Below are positions 1 through 9,134 of a stretch of 14,183 nt of DNA, piece after piece (the first letter of the stretch is position 1; every line of letters starts with the position of its first letter). The notes below the pieces were generated by a model that was not told the origin of the DNA, searched no databases, and was given only the letters and a program-made list of their open reading frames with translations. A program made the translations under genes and the position numbers. This DNA comes from Candidatus Hydrogenedentota bacterium (lineage in GTDB: Bacteria > Hydrogenedentota > Hydrogenedentia > Hydrogenedentales > SLHB01): contig JAKJDA010000005.1 of assembly GCA_022706165.1 (NCBI GenBank), positions 2,636-16,818 on the forward strand. The letters run 5' to 3'.

Positions 1-1559
<1,559 letters not shown>

Positions 1560-1563
<4 letters not shown>

Positions 1564-2573
1564 GGCGTCATCCCCCCAAACCCGAGGCCGAGCCGTTCGT
1601 CCAAGCCGAACATCACATTCAGGCACTGAATCGCCATGCCCGCCGTGCCCCCCATCAAATTGTCAATCGCGCTGACGAGGAGCAGATTGCCCGTCCGCGC
1701 ATCGTTCACCCAGCCGATGTCGCAGAAATTCGATCCTCGCACATGCTTCGCTTCCGGCAAAACGCCCTCGCCCAGCACGCGCACAAACGGCTCGTGCGCA
1801 TAGCGGTCGTACGCCGCCTCGATGTCGACGTCTCCGGCGAAACGAATTGTAATCGTGCTCAGAATGCCGCGGGTCAACGGCGCGACATGCGGCGTAAACT
1901 GCACCGTCGCTCTTCCCCCGAGTTCCTGCTCGATTTCGGGGATATGCTGATGGGTCCCGAGCTTGTATGCACGAAGGTTCTCGTTCATCTCGGGGAAATG
2001 ATACGCCTCGTTCAACGATCGTCCCGCGCCGGAAATGCCGCTGATGCAATCGGCAACGATCGGAACCGATGGCAACGCCTGGTCCAACAATGGGCGGACC
2101 GGCAAGATGACGCTGATCGGGTAACACCCCGGCACCGCCGCCAACGTCGCCTCGCGCAAGGCCTCCCGGTAATATGGAACCAAGCCGTAGGTCGCCTCCG
2201 GAAGCCATTCCGGGGCCGTGTGTTCGCTCTTATAATAGTTGGTCCACTGAACAGGGTCCTTCAACCGGAAATCCGCCCCAATGTCCAGCACCCGGACCCC
2301 GGCGCGGCGCAGCGCCGCCACAATCGGCATCGAATGCGCGCTGGGCACTCCCACAAACACAGCATCGCATGCCTTGGCCATCGCCTCCGCGTCAAACGGC
2401 TGAAACACCAAATCCGTCGTTTTCCGAAACGCCGGCAACACCGCATCCAGCCGTTCGCCCGGAGCGCTGGTCGAGGCGACCTCGACCAAACGCGCCTTGG
2501 GATGCATCGCCAACAAGCGAATCAGCTCGCGGCCTCCATATCCCGTGGCGCCAACAATTCCCACCTTGATCAC
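1560..2573 (-). CDS. argC: N-acetyl-gamma-glutamyl-phosphate reductase
   Basis: ArgC reduces N-acetylglutamyl phosphate to the semialdehyde with NADPH, the third step of arginine synthesis. The 337-residue protein opens with the Rossmann motif GIVGATGYGGRELIRLL (residues 5-21). It has the catalytic Cys150 in AAVPGCYPISVILP, the GISGAGRSLNEAYHF loop and the active-site region THQHIPEIEQEL. The start is GTG at 2573-2571. It is supported by a strong Shine-Dalgarno GGGAGGT about five bases upstream and by the exact family N terminus. It is first in the argC-argJ-argB run and its stop overlaps the argJ start. The leader is about 195 bases if the promoter at 2774-2803 is used. Confidence 0.97.
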
Positions 2574-2760
2574 GCGACACCTCCCGTCCCGCGTCCGCGC
2601 CGTTCAACGCCTCTTTCCGGATTTCCGCCGCGGCCCGATCCAAGGCGATGCCCCAGAAAAGGCGTTCCTCGCGACAAGCCCGCACGAAACGCCCCCGGCC
2701 AAAGGAATGAACCCCGCCCGGGACGATTCTTGGGGAGTGTACAGGTCTGGCGCGACCCGC
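2574..2760 (-). other. argC leader, no clear gene
   Basis: This is the untranslated leader of argC if transcription starts near 2767. One minus-strand frame across about 2690-2574 reads like coding sequence (for example FVRACREERLFWGIALD), with GC-rich third positions. It lacks a good ATG with a ribosome site and runs out of frame into argC, so I do not call it a gene. No attenuator with an Arg-rich peptide and no clear riboswitch were recognised. Confidence 0.4.
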
Positions 2761-2804
2761 GTTGCAACGCCGGATTATACGCCCCCCTCTTCCGAGGTTG
2801 CAAC
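2761..2804 (-). promoter_or_regulatory. Probable argC promoter with two GTTGCAAC palindromes
   Basis: Read on the minus strand there is a perfect TATAAT at 2779-2774. A TTGCAA at 2803-2798 matches the -35 consensus at four of six positions, with an 18-bp spacer. The same perfect 8-bp palindrome GTTGCAAC occurs twice: at 2797-2804, covering the -35, and at 2761-2768, covering the expected start point. Their centres are 36 bp apart. That geometry suggests operator sites for a dimeric regulator. The sequence does not match the E. coli-type ARG box, so the regulator is unknown. The promoter is well supported by sequence; the operator role is inference. Confidence 0.55.
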
Positions 2805-2826
2805 AGAACGCAGCGCGCACGAAGGG

Positions 2827-3131
2827 CAGGGCAATTGCATTAAAAGGCCGAGGGAAATTGTGCATGGGAATAGGCATCGTTGATGTCTTTGTAGCGCCCG
2901 GTCTCTGTGCCGGGCGGGTCTGCTTGCAATGATCAATGTTGATGCTGGGGATGAAGCATTCTGGCCGCACGGATCCGGGATGGCGTGGATTCGTCGCATC
3001 GCTTGCCGTAAAACCGCCCGGCACAGAGACCGGGCGCTACAAAGACGAAACTCGGGAGCCAAATGGTAAAAGCGGGACGTATATCGGGCGGAAAAGCCCT
3101 AATGGCTCAGAATTTTAATGCGATGGCCCTG
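2827..3131 (+). mobile_element. MITE-like repeat element, copy A (305 bp)
   Basis: This is a non-coding element bounded by imperfect 19-bp terminal inverted repeats, 2827-2845 and 3113-3131, that match at 17 of 19 positions (core GCATTAAAA). Both outer flanks, 2827-2884 and 3047-3131, align without gaps to copy B at 12569-12626 and 12748-12832, at about 90% and 80% identity. Inside are two 33-bp inverted arms enclosing a 96-bp core. No transposase and no target-site duplication were seen at this copy. It sits between tsaD and the argC promoter and could affect argC transcription. The mobile nature is inferred from two dispersed copies with terminal inverted repeats. Open frames across it (such as PPGTETGRYKD) are by-products of the repeat. 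Confidence 0.7.
2885..3046. repeat. 33-bp perfect inverted arms and 96-bp core in copy A
   Basis: The left arm at 2885-2917 begins gtctttgtagcgcccggtct. Its exact reverse complement is at 3014-3046, with 33 of 33 bases pairing. Each arm also holds the smaller palindrome cccgg...ccggg. The enclosed core, 2918-3013, matches the core of copy B only when reverse-complemented. Transcribed as one unit this would fold into a very strong cruciform or hairpin. Confidence 0.85.
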
Positions 3132-3190
3132 CCTCGGCCACGCCATTTCTGGAACCGTCGCCGGAGGGGAAAGGCCGGCTCAAACGGAAT

Positions 3191-3225
3191 GTTTCCCAAC
3201 GCTTCGCGCGCGCACTGTGGGAAAC
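3191..3225 (-). terminator. Hairpin just downstream of tsaD
   Basis: An 8-bp perfect stem, GTTTCCCA (3191-3198) with TGGGAAAC (3218-3225), encloses a 19-base GC-rich loop. It begins five bases past the tsaD stop in the direction of transcription. It is placed like a terminator, but the minus strand has no clear T-tract after it. It may be an RNA-stabilising end or an incomplete intrinsic terminator. Confidence 0.35.
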
Positions 3226-3229
3226 CCGC

Positions 3230-4213
3230 TTAGCGACACGAAGGAAGAGGCATGTTCGGGAAAGGCGTTACGCGCATGGAGCCGGCGCCCCCATGCAGCC
3301 ATCGGGAATGGCCGGCGGCGGCGATCATCGCTCCATTGTCCACGCACAGAGAAAGGGGCGGCATGAATAGGTCGACGTCGAGTTCGGCGCGCAGCCGATC
3401 GCGCAAAAGACGGTTCGCGGCGACGCCGCCCGCCAACACCAAGCGCCGCGCGCGGGTCTGCGCAAGGGCGATGCGGGTCTTGATGAGCAACGTGTCCACC
3501 GCGGCGTGCTGAAAACTGGCGGCAAGGTCTTGGACGTTGACGCCTCCTTTGCGCCACGCATAGAGCGCCGCCGTCTTGAGTCCGCTGTAGCTGAACTCAA
3601 GTGTGTCGGATTTGGCCAGGCCGCGAGGGAAATCATAGGCGAGCGGATCGCCTCCCTCCGCTTCCTTTTGAATGGACGGTCCGCCGGGATAGGACAAGCC
3701 GAGCAGACGGGCGACCTTGTCGAAGCACTCGCCGATCGCATCGTCGCGCGTCGCGCCCAACACGATATATTCGTGCGGCCTTGGACTGTCGATGAGGCAC
3801 GTGTGGCCGCCGCTGACCACCAGCGCCAGAAAGGGGAAATCGGGCGGGTCTTGCCCGAGAAAGGCGGAGAAAATGTGTCCTTCGATGTGGTGGACCGGCA
3901 CCAGGGGAACGCGCCAGGCATAGGCCAGCGCCTTGGCGAAATTAACGCCGACAAGCAGCGACCCCATCAGCCCGGGGCCTTGGGTGACGGCTACGGCGTC
4001 GGGGCGATCGCCGGCCTCGGCAAGCGCCTCGCGCGTGAGTTGGCCAATGCAATGCGTATGCTGCCGCGAGGCGATTTCGGGGACGACGCCGCCGAAGCGC
4101 GCGTGAATGTCCACCTGGGAGGCGACGAGGTTGACGATCATGCGGCGGCCGTCTTCGATAACGGCGACGCCGGTCTCGTCGCAGGAGGTTTCGATGCCCA
4201 GGATGCGGCTCAT
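3230..4213 (-). CDS. tsaD: tRNA N6-threonylcarbamoyladenosine transferase TsaD
   Basis: TsaD (Kae1/Gcp family) transfers the threonylcarbamoyl group to A37 of ANN-decoding tRNAs, working with TsaB and TsaE in the cytoplasm. The 327-residue protein has the expected ASKHA features. The N-terminal motif is GIETSCDETGVAVIEDG (residues 6-22), and the metal-binding His pair H109 and H113 lies in HHIEGH. VVSGGHT (132-138) is present, as is the C-terminal DNGAMIA with metal ligand D292. Length is slightly short of the usual 330-345 but nothing essential is missing. The ATG at 4213 overlaps the stop of the upstream deacetylase gene as ATGA; the longer upstream frame overlaps that gene heavily and is not the start. 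It is the last gene of the cell-envelope operon. Confidence 0.97.
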   Translation of the reverse strand: MSRILGIETSCDETGVAVIEDGRRMIVNLVASQVDIHARFGGVVPEIASRQHTHCIGQLTREALAEAGDRPDAVAVTQGPGLMGSLLVGVNFAKALAYAWRVPLVPVHHIEGHIFSAFLGQDPPDFPFLALVVSGGHTCLIDSPRPHEYIVLGATRDDAIGECFDKVARLLGLSYPGGPSIQKEAEGGDPLAYDFPRGLAKSDTLEFSYSGLKTAALYAWRKGGVNVQDLAASFQHAAVDTLLIKTRIALAQTRARRLVLAGGVAANRLLRDRLRAELDVDLFMPPLSLCVDNGAMIAAAGHSRWLHGGAGSMRVTPFPNMPLPSCR

Positions 4214-5820
4214 TCGACCAACTCCGATGCGTGGACCAGTTCGATGCCCGCCTGCTTGATCGCCTCGAGTTCCTCGGGAAGCCGTTGCGCCGTCAAGGGG
4301 CGGAAATGGCCGATGCCGATGGCGTGTCCGTGTTTCAGGGCGGATTGGATAAGCTGCTCGATTTGCCCCGCAATGTATGCGGGATCGGCCTTGTTGTCCA
4401 GAAAAACGTTGCGCGACGCGACGGGAACGCCCAAGTCCCTGGCCACGGCGCACGCCATGCTTTTGGGCGACGTCCGGCTGTCGACGAAAAACAGGTCGCG
4501 TTGTTGAAGGCACTTCAAGAAATGCCCCATCGCCTGCGCGTCGGCCGTGAAACGCGATCCCGTATGGTTGTTCACGCCGACGGCTTCCGGTATTTCCGCC
4601 AAGGCCTCGTAGGTCAATTGGGCGATTTCGTCGGCGCTGGAGGTCGTTCGAATCATCCCCGGAAAGGCGATTCCTTGGCCCCCATTTTGCATGGGCATGT
4701 GCAACATGACCTCGAATCCTAGTTCCGCGGCGCGGCGTGCCGTTTCCGCGCCGTACGGCGTATGCGGCAGGATCGATAGGGTCAGCTTTGGGTCCAGTTG
4801 CAACACGGCCTCCGTCGCGGGGCCTCCGTAGCCGCCATCGTCAAGGATAATGGCGATGCGCGGAGGGCCTTTAGGCAGGGCGGCGGCGCCCGAATCGAGG
4901 ACCAACTCGCCTTCGGTCAATCCGGACGATTCGAGCGGCAGATCGTCTTGCTCGGGCAAGACGAAGGCCGCCTTGTCGCCCCGCACGCCATTGGGCCATC
5001 CTTCCTGGGGAGCGGCGCAGACGATTTCGACGAAGGTCATCCCGTCTCGACCAAGGACCAGGGCCCGATCTTTTTTTTCCGGAACCGTCATGACGTGAAC
5101 ATCGAATTTGTTGACCGGAAACGCCAATCGCGTCAGGGCGCGACGGGCCGCGTCGGCATCGCCGGCGGGAATCGCGAAGCGCGTCAGAGTCCACGAGGCC
5201 GCGCCGTTTTCCTGGGGCGTTTCGACGTCGCGCGTCCATGCCACGGGGCCAAACTCGCCCCGGGAAAGGGCGTCTTCCACGGCGTCCGCCGCTTCCCGGG
5301 CTTCCTGTCGTCGATCCATCAGCGAAGAGACGGACGGCAAAAGGGTCACGAGCGCAACATCCAAAAACGCATAGCCGCCCATGCCAAGCCGCAACACGCG
5401 CCGTCCGGGATCGTCCTCGACCCGGGAAGTGCGCACGTTGTGGACGCTCAAGGCCTGCGCCAAACGCTTCTCGACGCTGTCCAGGGTCAGGCCATCCGGC
5501 AAGCGCGCCTCGACATGCTGATGCAGCCACAACACTTTCCCGTCCGGGGCGCGTTCGAGCCGGGGGTCATGCGCCTGGACGGCGTCCCGCGAAATGCCGC
5601 TCTCCTCGAGGGTTCGCAGAGCGGCTTCTGCCACGGAAACGGAGAGACTGGTCATATCGACAGGGCGCTGGCTCAAGTGCAGCGCGAGCAGATAGGCGCC
5701 TGCGCCCGCCAGCGCCAACGTCGCGGCAAGGCCGAAGACAATGCGCCCCCAGCCGCGCGCCATCCCCGCGATCCGTTTCGTTTTCGTGTCCGTCTGCGGG
5801 TCTATTTTTCGCGCAGTCAT
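4210..5820 (-). CDS. Divergent polysaccharide deacetylase family protein (YibQ-like), membrane-anchored
   Basis: The 536-residue protein has a short basic N terminus and one membrane segment (about residues 25-47). A long extracytoplasmic region of no recognised family (about 50-310) follows, then a C-terminal domain (about 318-534) of the divergent polysaccharide deacetylase family (Pfam Polysacc_deac_2). Motifs seen in order are IAIILDDGGYG (322-332), SILPHTP (349-355), MLHMPMQNGG (372-381), GVNNHTGSRFT (415-425), FFVDSRT (444-450), RNVFLDNKADP (470-480) and IGIGHFRP (501-508). The family is thought to act on envelope polysaccharide, but its substrate is largely unproven. The ATG at 5820 overlaps the murI stop as ATGA. 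The large middle region makes it longer than typical YibQ proteins. Confidence 0.85.
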   Translation of the reverse strand: MTARKIDPQTDTKTKRIAGMARGWGRIVFGLAATLALAGAGAYLLALHLSQRPVDMTSLSVSVAEAALRTLEESGISRDAVQAHDPRLERAPDGKVLWLHQHVEARLPDGLTLDSVEKRLAQALSVHNVRTSRVEDDPGRRVLRLGMGGYAFLDVALVTLLPSVSSLMDRRQEAREAADAVEDALSRGEFGPVAWTRDVETPQENGAASWTLTRFAIPAGDADAARRALTRLAFPVNKFDVHVMTVPEKKDRALVLGRDGMTFVEIVCAAPQEGWPNGVRGDKAAFVLPEQDDLPLESSGLTEGELVLDSGAAALPKGPPRIAIILDDGGYGGPATEAVLQLDPKLTLSILPHTPYGAETARRAAELGFEVMLHMPMQNGGQGIAFPGMIRTTSSADEIAQLTYEALAEIPEAVGVNNHTGSRFTADAQAMGHFLKCLQQRDLFFVDSRTSPKSMACAVARDLGVPVASRNVFLDNKADPAYIAGQIEQLIQSALKHGHAIGIGHFRPLTAQRLPEELEAIKQAGIELVHASELVE

Positions 5821-6614
5821 ACGACGTCCACCCACTCGACCGGTCCGATATCATGGCCCAAAAAACGTCGGCCTACCTGTGCAAAAGCTTCGGGGGCATC
5901 GGTCACCAGAAATCGGAGCCGCCGATCCGCATCCTGGGAAACAAGGGAGGGGGCCATGCTCGAAACCACTTCCGCCACCACGCGCGACGTGGCGTCGGCG
6001 CTGTCCACCAACGCAACGTCTTTTCCCATCGTCTCGCCAATCACCTGTCGCAACAAAGGATAATGCGTGCATCCCAATACCAGCGTATCGATTCCGCTTT
6101 CGCGGAAATCATTCAAGTATTCGCCGGCCACTGCCAACGGAACGGGGCCTTCCGTCCAGCCTTCCTCGGCAAGCGGGACGAACAGGGGGCATGCCTTCGC
6201 AACGACATGCATGGAAGGGACAAGTTGCCGGATGATGTGTTGATAGGCGCCGCTTCGAACTGTTCCCGCCGTGCCGATAACTCCCACGCATTGGTTTCGC
6301 GTAGCGGCCACGGCGTCGCGCGCCCCTGGTTCGATGACGCCCAGCACGGGCACGTCGAGTTCCTCGCGCAGGATATCGAGCGCAAAGGCCGAGGCCGTGT
6401 TGCAGGCCACCACCAGCATCGAGATGTCGCGTTCGAGCAACAACTCGGCGCAGGCCCGCGCATAGCGGATAACGGTGTCGCGGGATTTGGCTCCGTAGGG
6501 AACGCGGGCTGTATCGCCCAGATACACCATGGGGACGCCGGGGAGCCGTTCCGCGATGCTGCGCAAGACCGTTAGGCCGCCCACGCCCGAATCGAAAATG
6601 CCGATAGCGCCCAT
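5817..6614 (-). CDS. murI: Glutamate racemase MurI
   Basis: MurI makes D-glutamate for peptidoglycan precursors by cofactor-independent racemisation in the cytoplasm. The 265-residue protein has normal length and all signature parts: IGIFDSGVGGLTVL (residues 4-17, with Asp8), YLGDTARVPYG (31-41), the first catalytic Cys71 in VACNTASAFA, and the second Cys182 with His184 in VLGCTHYPLL. The start MGAIGIFDSG at 6614 is four bases after the stop of the GerMN gene. A Shine-Dalgarno AAGGAG lies about 14 bases upstream, rather far. A longer in-frame extension is not family-like. Placement beside a GerM-like gene resembles the racE-gerM neighbourhood of Bacillus. Confidence 0.97.
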   Translation of the reverse strand: MGAIGIFDSGVGGLTVLRSIAERLPGVPMVYLGDTARVPYGAKSRDTVIRYARACAELLLERDISMLVVACNTASAFALDILREELDVPVLGVIEPGARDAVAATRNQCVGVIGTAGTVRSGAYQHIIRQLVPSMHVVAKACPLFVPLAEEGWTEGPVPLAVAGEYLNDFRESGIDTLVLGCTHYPLLRQVIGETMGKDVALVDSADATSRVVAEVVSSMAPSLVSQDADRRLRFLVTDAPEAFAQVGRRFLGHDIGPVEWVDVV

Positions 6615-6618
6615 GAAA

Positions 6619-7299
6619 TTACGGTTCTCTCCTTCGAGTGGCGCCGGCAAGCCACGCCGTTTCGGGGGCAAAGGGCTGGGAAAAGTCAAGATGACTGTCA
6701 AAAACGCCCTGCGGCAAAACGCCTTCGACAAGAAAACGGACATTGCGAACGGGGATGTCGTTGGGGGCGGCCAGAGACGGCTGGCAGACGGTATGCGCGA
6801 TCGCTTGCGCCATCAACGCTTCCGCAGAAGCGCTTCGCTTGATCCCCATGGCCAATTCCCGGGAGAAATCCACCACCAGTTCTCCAGACGGAAGCAGATA
6901 GATTCCACGCAGCGCGGCGCTCGATGGCAGCACCGGGGCTAGTCCCGGCTGGGGACCCTGCGCAAGCGCCGCAATCGCCGCGCGGCAGTTGTCCGCCGTG
7001 GACGCGCCAAGAGGGATGCGATGTGTTTGCGGCGCCAGATTCGCGTTCTCGATCCCGGCAAAATACAGTTTCACCTCTTGCAGCGACGCGGTGTTGGGCA
7101 TGATAGACGTCCCCGCATCCGTCGTGTTGGCAGGCGGCGCGCCCGGAGTCAACGGCGTCCGCAACGCCAACGGATCCACGCCCTCCTTTTGCAGTTCGTG
7201 CACGATGAGGCCCAACGCGAACAGCAGGATCAGCGTTCCAAGGCCCCACAAGGCCAATAGAACACGGCGGAAAAAACGCTGCCGCTCTCGTGGACTCAT
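6619..7299 (-). CDS. GerMN-domain membrane-anchored protein
   Basis: The 226-residue protein starts with a basic stretch (SPRERQRFFRR) and a single membrane segment (about residues 13-34). A Pro/Ala/Thr-rich linker (about 45-72) follows, then a GerMN domain (about 75-205). Family features are VKLYFAGIENANLAPQTHRI (76-95), ALAQGPQPGLAPVLP, LRGIYLLPSGELVVDFSREL (130-149) and VRNVRFLVEGVL (184-195). GerMN domains occur in spore-germination GerM and in lipoproteins such as LpqB and are thought to act outside the membrane near the wall; their biochemical role is not settled. The ATG at 7299 overlaps the amidase stop as ATGA. The host need not form spores. Confidence 0.85.
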   Translation of the reverse strand: MSPRERQRFFRRVLLALWGLGTLILLFALGLIVHELQKEGVDPLALRTPLTPGAPPANTTDAGTSIMPNTASLQEVKLYFAGIENANLAPQTHRIPLGASTADNCRAAIAALAQGPQPGLAPVLPSSAALRGIYLLPSGELVVDFSRELAMGIKRSASAEALMAQAIAHTVCQPSLAAPNDIPVRNVRFLVEGVLPQGVFDSHLDFSQPFAPETAWLAGATRRREP

Positions 7300-8480
7300 G
7301 GCGCGGTCTCCGGAGATGGGGAAGCCGGGGTCATTCCCAAGTGCGTGAGAATGCCTTCAACCACGCCCGCCGCCACCGCCGCCTGGAACTCTCGGGCTTG
7401 CAGCGCCGTTTCCTCCGCAGGCGACGACACACAGCCCATTTCGACGAGCACGCCGGGCATATCGACCGTTTGGAAGAGTTGAAGAGGGACCGACCGCACG
7501 CCGCGGCTGGCGCTTCCCGTGGCGCGTTGCAACGCCGCATCCAGGGCGCGCGCCAGAGAAAGACTCGCTTCCGTCCGGGCGCGCCGATCGCCTGTCGCGC
7601 CGGACGAAACCCCTTCCGCGGAAGAAGGGGAAGCGACGAACAATTCAAAACCGGCGGCGGCGGGATCGTAGCTGGCTCCCACGTGCAAGCTGATCAACAG
7701 CGTTCCTTTCGCCTCGCGCGCCAACCGCGCGCGCGCCTGCGGCGCAAGCTCCACATCCTTCGACCGCAGCAGCGCCGGAACGACGCGTTGGGTGGCGCGC
7801 AAGGAAGCCTCCAGCGTTTTCGCCACGATCAAGGCAATGTCCTTTTCGCGCGCCCCCTGCGTCCCTTCCGCGCCCATGTCCGTGCCGCCATGACCTGCGT
7901 CGATCACGATCACGGGCATGGCCGGGGCCGCCTCCAGGGAGGATGCCGAGGGGATGGCCTCCTCGCGCAACAATTCCTCGTCCGACAACGGTTCGAGAAC
8001 ATCCCCGGTCGACGCCTGCGCCGGGGCCGCGACTTGACGGATCGAGACGCGAAAGGCGCGCGAGAAAAAAACAAACACGTCGTGACGGGCGATCAAAATT
8101 TCGCCGTTTTCGCGAACCGGCGGCGCGGCCAGCGCGAAGCGTCCTGCCGGCCCGTCGACTTCGACGCTGCCGAGGTTGGTCCAAGCGGTGGAACCGGCGA
8201 AATCCACGTAGATGCGGCCCGAATCCACGCGGCAATCTCCGCCTAACTGTTTCGCGACGGCGGAAAGAGAAATCCACGGGGCCCCGTCGCGATCAACCGT
8301 CGCGACGCTGGCCGAACGCGTTCCATCGGCCAGGGCCACTTCAATGTGGACGGGCTGCGTCACACAAACCGCTCGCTCCGTCCACCCGATCGCGACCGCC
8401 AGCGCGCATGCCCCTATCAGAACGGAACAGGGCGCCCGGTGAGACAGGGAACCCGCGCTTGTCAGCATCATGCAGCCCAT
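7296..8480 (-). CDS. N-acetylmuramoyl-L-alanine amidase (Amidase_3), secreted
   Basis: This zinc amidase cleaves the bond between MurNAc and the stem peptide. The C-terminal domain (about residues 188-382) carries the zinc ligands His197 (VIDAGHGGTD), Glu212 (REKDIAL) and His266 (LISLHVGAS), and the catalytic Glu347 in MPGVLVEMG. The N terminus has a signal or anchor segment (about 16-34). A region around 65-97 (PWISLSAVAKQLGGDC) resembles the small N-terminal domain of copper-amine-oxidase or stalk type, and an acidic linker follows (about 158-187). The start is uncertain: ATG codons at 8480, 8471 and 8468 all precede the signal segment. I chose 8480 (394 residues). No strong ribosome site is seen at any of them, so coupling to upstream translation is possible. 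Confidence 0.9.
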   Translation of the reverse strand: MGCMMLTSAGSLSHRAPCSVLIGACALAVAIGWTERAVCVTQPVHIEVALADGTRSASVATVDRDGAPWISLSAVAKQLGGDCRVDSGRIYVDFAGSTAWTNLGSVEVDGPAGRFALAAPPVRENGEILIARHDVFVFFSRAFRVSIRQVAAPAQASTGDVLEPLSDEELLREEAIPSASSLEAAPAMPVIVIDAGHGGTDMGAEGTQGAREKDIALIVAKTLEASLRATQRVVPALLRSKDVELAPQARARLAREAKGTLLISLHVGASYDPAAAGFELFVASPSSAEGVSSGATGDRRARTEASLSLARALDAALQRATGSASRGVRSVPLQLFQTVDMPGVLVEMGCVSSPAEETALQAREFQAAVAAGVVEGILTHLGMTPASPSPETAP

Positions 8481-8526
8481 TGATACGTGAGGAATTCTCC
8501 ATCCGTTGCGGCGTGATCGCCCGGAC

Positions 8527-8637
8527 TCAAGCCCAGAGCGCCACGATAACGCGACCCGCCACTTCCGCCACGGCCGCCAACACGCCGGCCATGGTCTCGG
8601 CGATCTGCAGCAGCACACTCGCCCATTCGGCAAGCAC
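8527..8637 (-). CDS. Possible 36-residue hydrophobic peptide
   Basis: A short frame begins GTG at 8637 and ends TGA at 8527. It gives a peptide running VLAEWASVLLQIAETMAGVL and ending RVIVALWA, largely hydrophobic and able to form one membrane helix. Third codon positions are strongly GC-rich, as in neighbouring genes, and a weak Shine-Dalgarno-like AAAGGG lies four bases upstream. The frame is also in phase with, and uninterrupted back to, the TAG stop of the zinc-ribbon gene at 8691-8689. It could therefore be a separate small gene, a readthrough extension or the remnant of a longer C terminus. I recognise no family. Confidence 0.35.
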   Translation of the reverse strand: MLAEWASVLLQIAETMAGVLAAVAEVAGRVIVALWA

Positions 8638-8647
8638 AACACCCTTT

Positions 8648-8669
8648 CCGCCTGTCCGGCGGACAGCGG
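8648..8669. other. Small perfect hairpin after the zinc-ribbon gene
   Basis: CTGTCC (8652-8657) and GGACAG (8661-8666) form a 6-bp stem with a 3-base loop, extended by CCG/CGG across one bulged base. It begins about 20 bases past the zinc-ribbon stop and has no T-tract. It may fold in the mRNA between the zinc-ribbon gene and the small peptide frame. Confidence 0.3.
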
Positions 8670-8688
8670 CCGCCGGGCTCAGGCTTTG

Positions 8689-9132
8689 CTACGTATCGCT
8701 CTGGCCTTCCCGCTTGACCTGAATGCGACTTCGGATATCAAGAGCATTGCCGAGCGAAAGGGACTTCTTGGGTTTTTGAGGCGGCAATTTCGCCTTGCTC
8801 TGCAGCGCGGCGATTTCCGCGTTGAGCTTTTGCAGGCACGCCTCGCACAATTTCTTGCTGATGCTGATCGCCGGAGCGCCGCACCGGCCGCACCGCACCT
8901 GCTCCGAAGCCTTCATGCTCTGGATGCGCCCGTCGGCCAATAAACGCAGCACGCAATCCAAATTCACCCCGGCCGTTTCGGCCACCTGTTCCGCGGTTTG
9001 ATTGGGCGTCTCCGCAAGCGCCTCGCGCACGGACTCGTAGTCGGCCTCCTCGTCGGCCTGACACTTGGGACACACCGGATTCTTGGCTTTTTCAAACAGT
9101 TTTTTGCATCGCGGACATTCTGCGAGCGCCAT
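8689..9132 (-). CDS. Double zinc-ribbon protein, YvyF/flagellar-region-protein-like
   Basis: The 147-residue protein has an N-terminal zinc knuckle, CPRC (Cys6, Cys9) with CPKC (Cys21, Cys24). A helical segment resembling a winged or MerR-type helix-turn-helix (about residues 46-72, TAEQVAETAGVNLDCVLRLL) is followed by a second zinc ribbon, CGRC (Cys81, Cys84) with CEAC (Cys96, Cys99). A basic Pro/Lys-rich tail closes it. This order matches the YvyF group found beside flgM in Firmicutes, but no flagellar gene is visible here. The ATG at 9132 has an excellent Shine-Dalgarno AAAGGAGG six bases upstream and lies two bases after the previous stop. A regulatory or adaptor role is inference. Confidence 0.65.
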   Translation of the reverse strand: MALAECPRCKKLFEKAKNPVCPKCQADEEADYESVREALAETPNQTAEQVAETAGVNLDCVLRLLADGRIQSMKASEQVRCGRCGAPAISISKKLCEACLQKLNAEIAALQSKAKLPPQKPKKSLSLGNALDIRSRIQVKREGQSDT

Positions 9133-9134
9133 GC

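Noticed and set aside
1743..2843. Long plus-strand frame of 366 codons opposite argC
   Set aside because: It is antisense to argC, low-complexity Arg-rich, and runs through the argC promoter.
2885..3046. Inverted arms considered as a CRISPR-like array
   Set aside because: There are only two arms, in opposite orientation, with no regular spacers and no cas genes.
2936..3118. Frame across copy A giving a peptide with PPGTETGRYKD
   Set aside because: The same peptide appears in copy B and comes from the inverted-repeat arm; it is a translation of the repeat, not a gene.
4798..6063. Long plus-strand frame of 421 codons opposite the deacetylase and murI
   Set aside because: It lies antisense to two genes with clear family motifs; long antisense frames are expected in GC-rich DNA.
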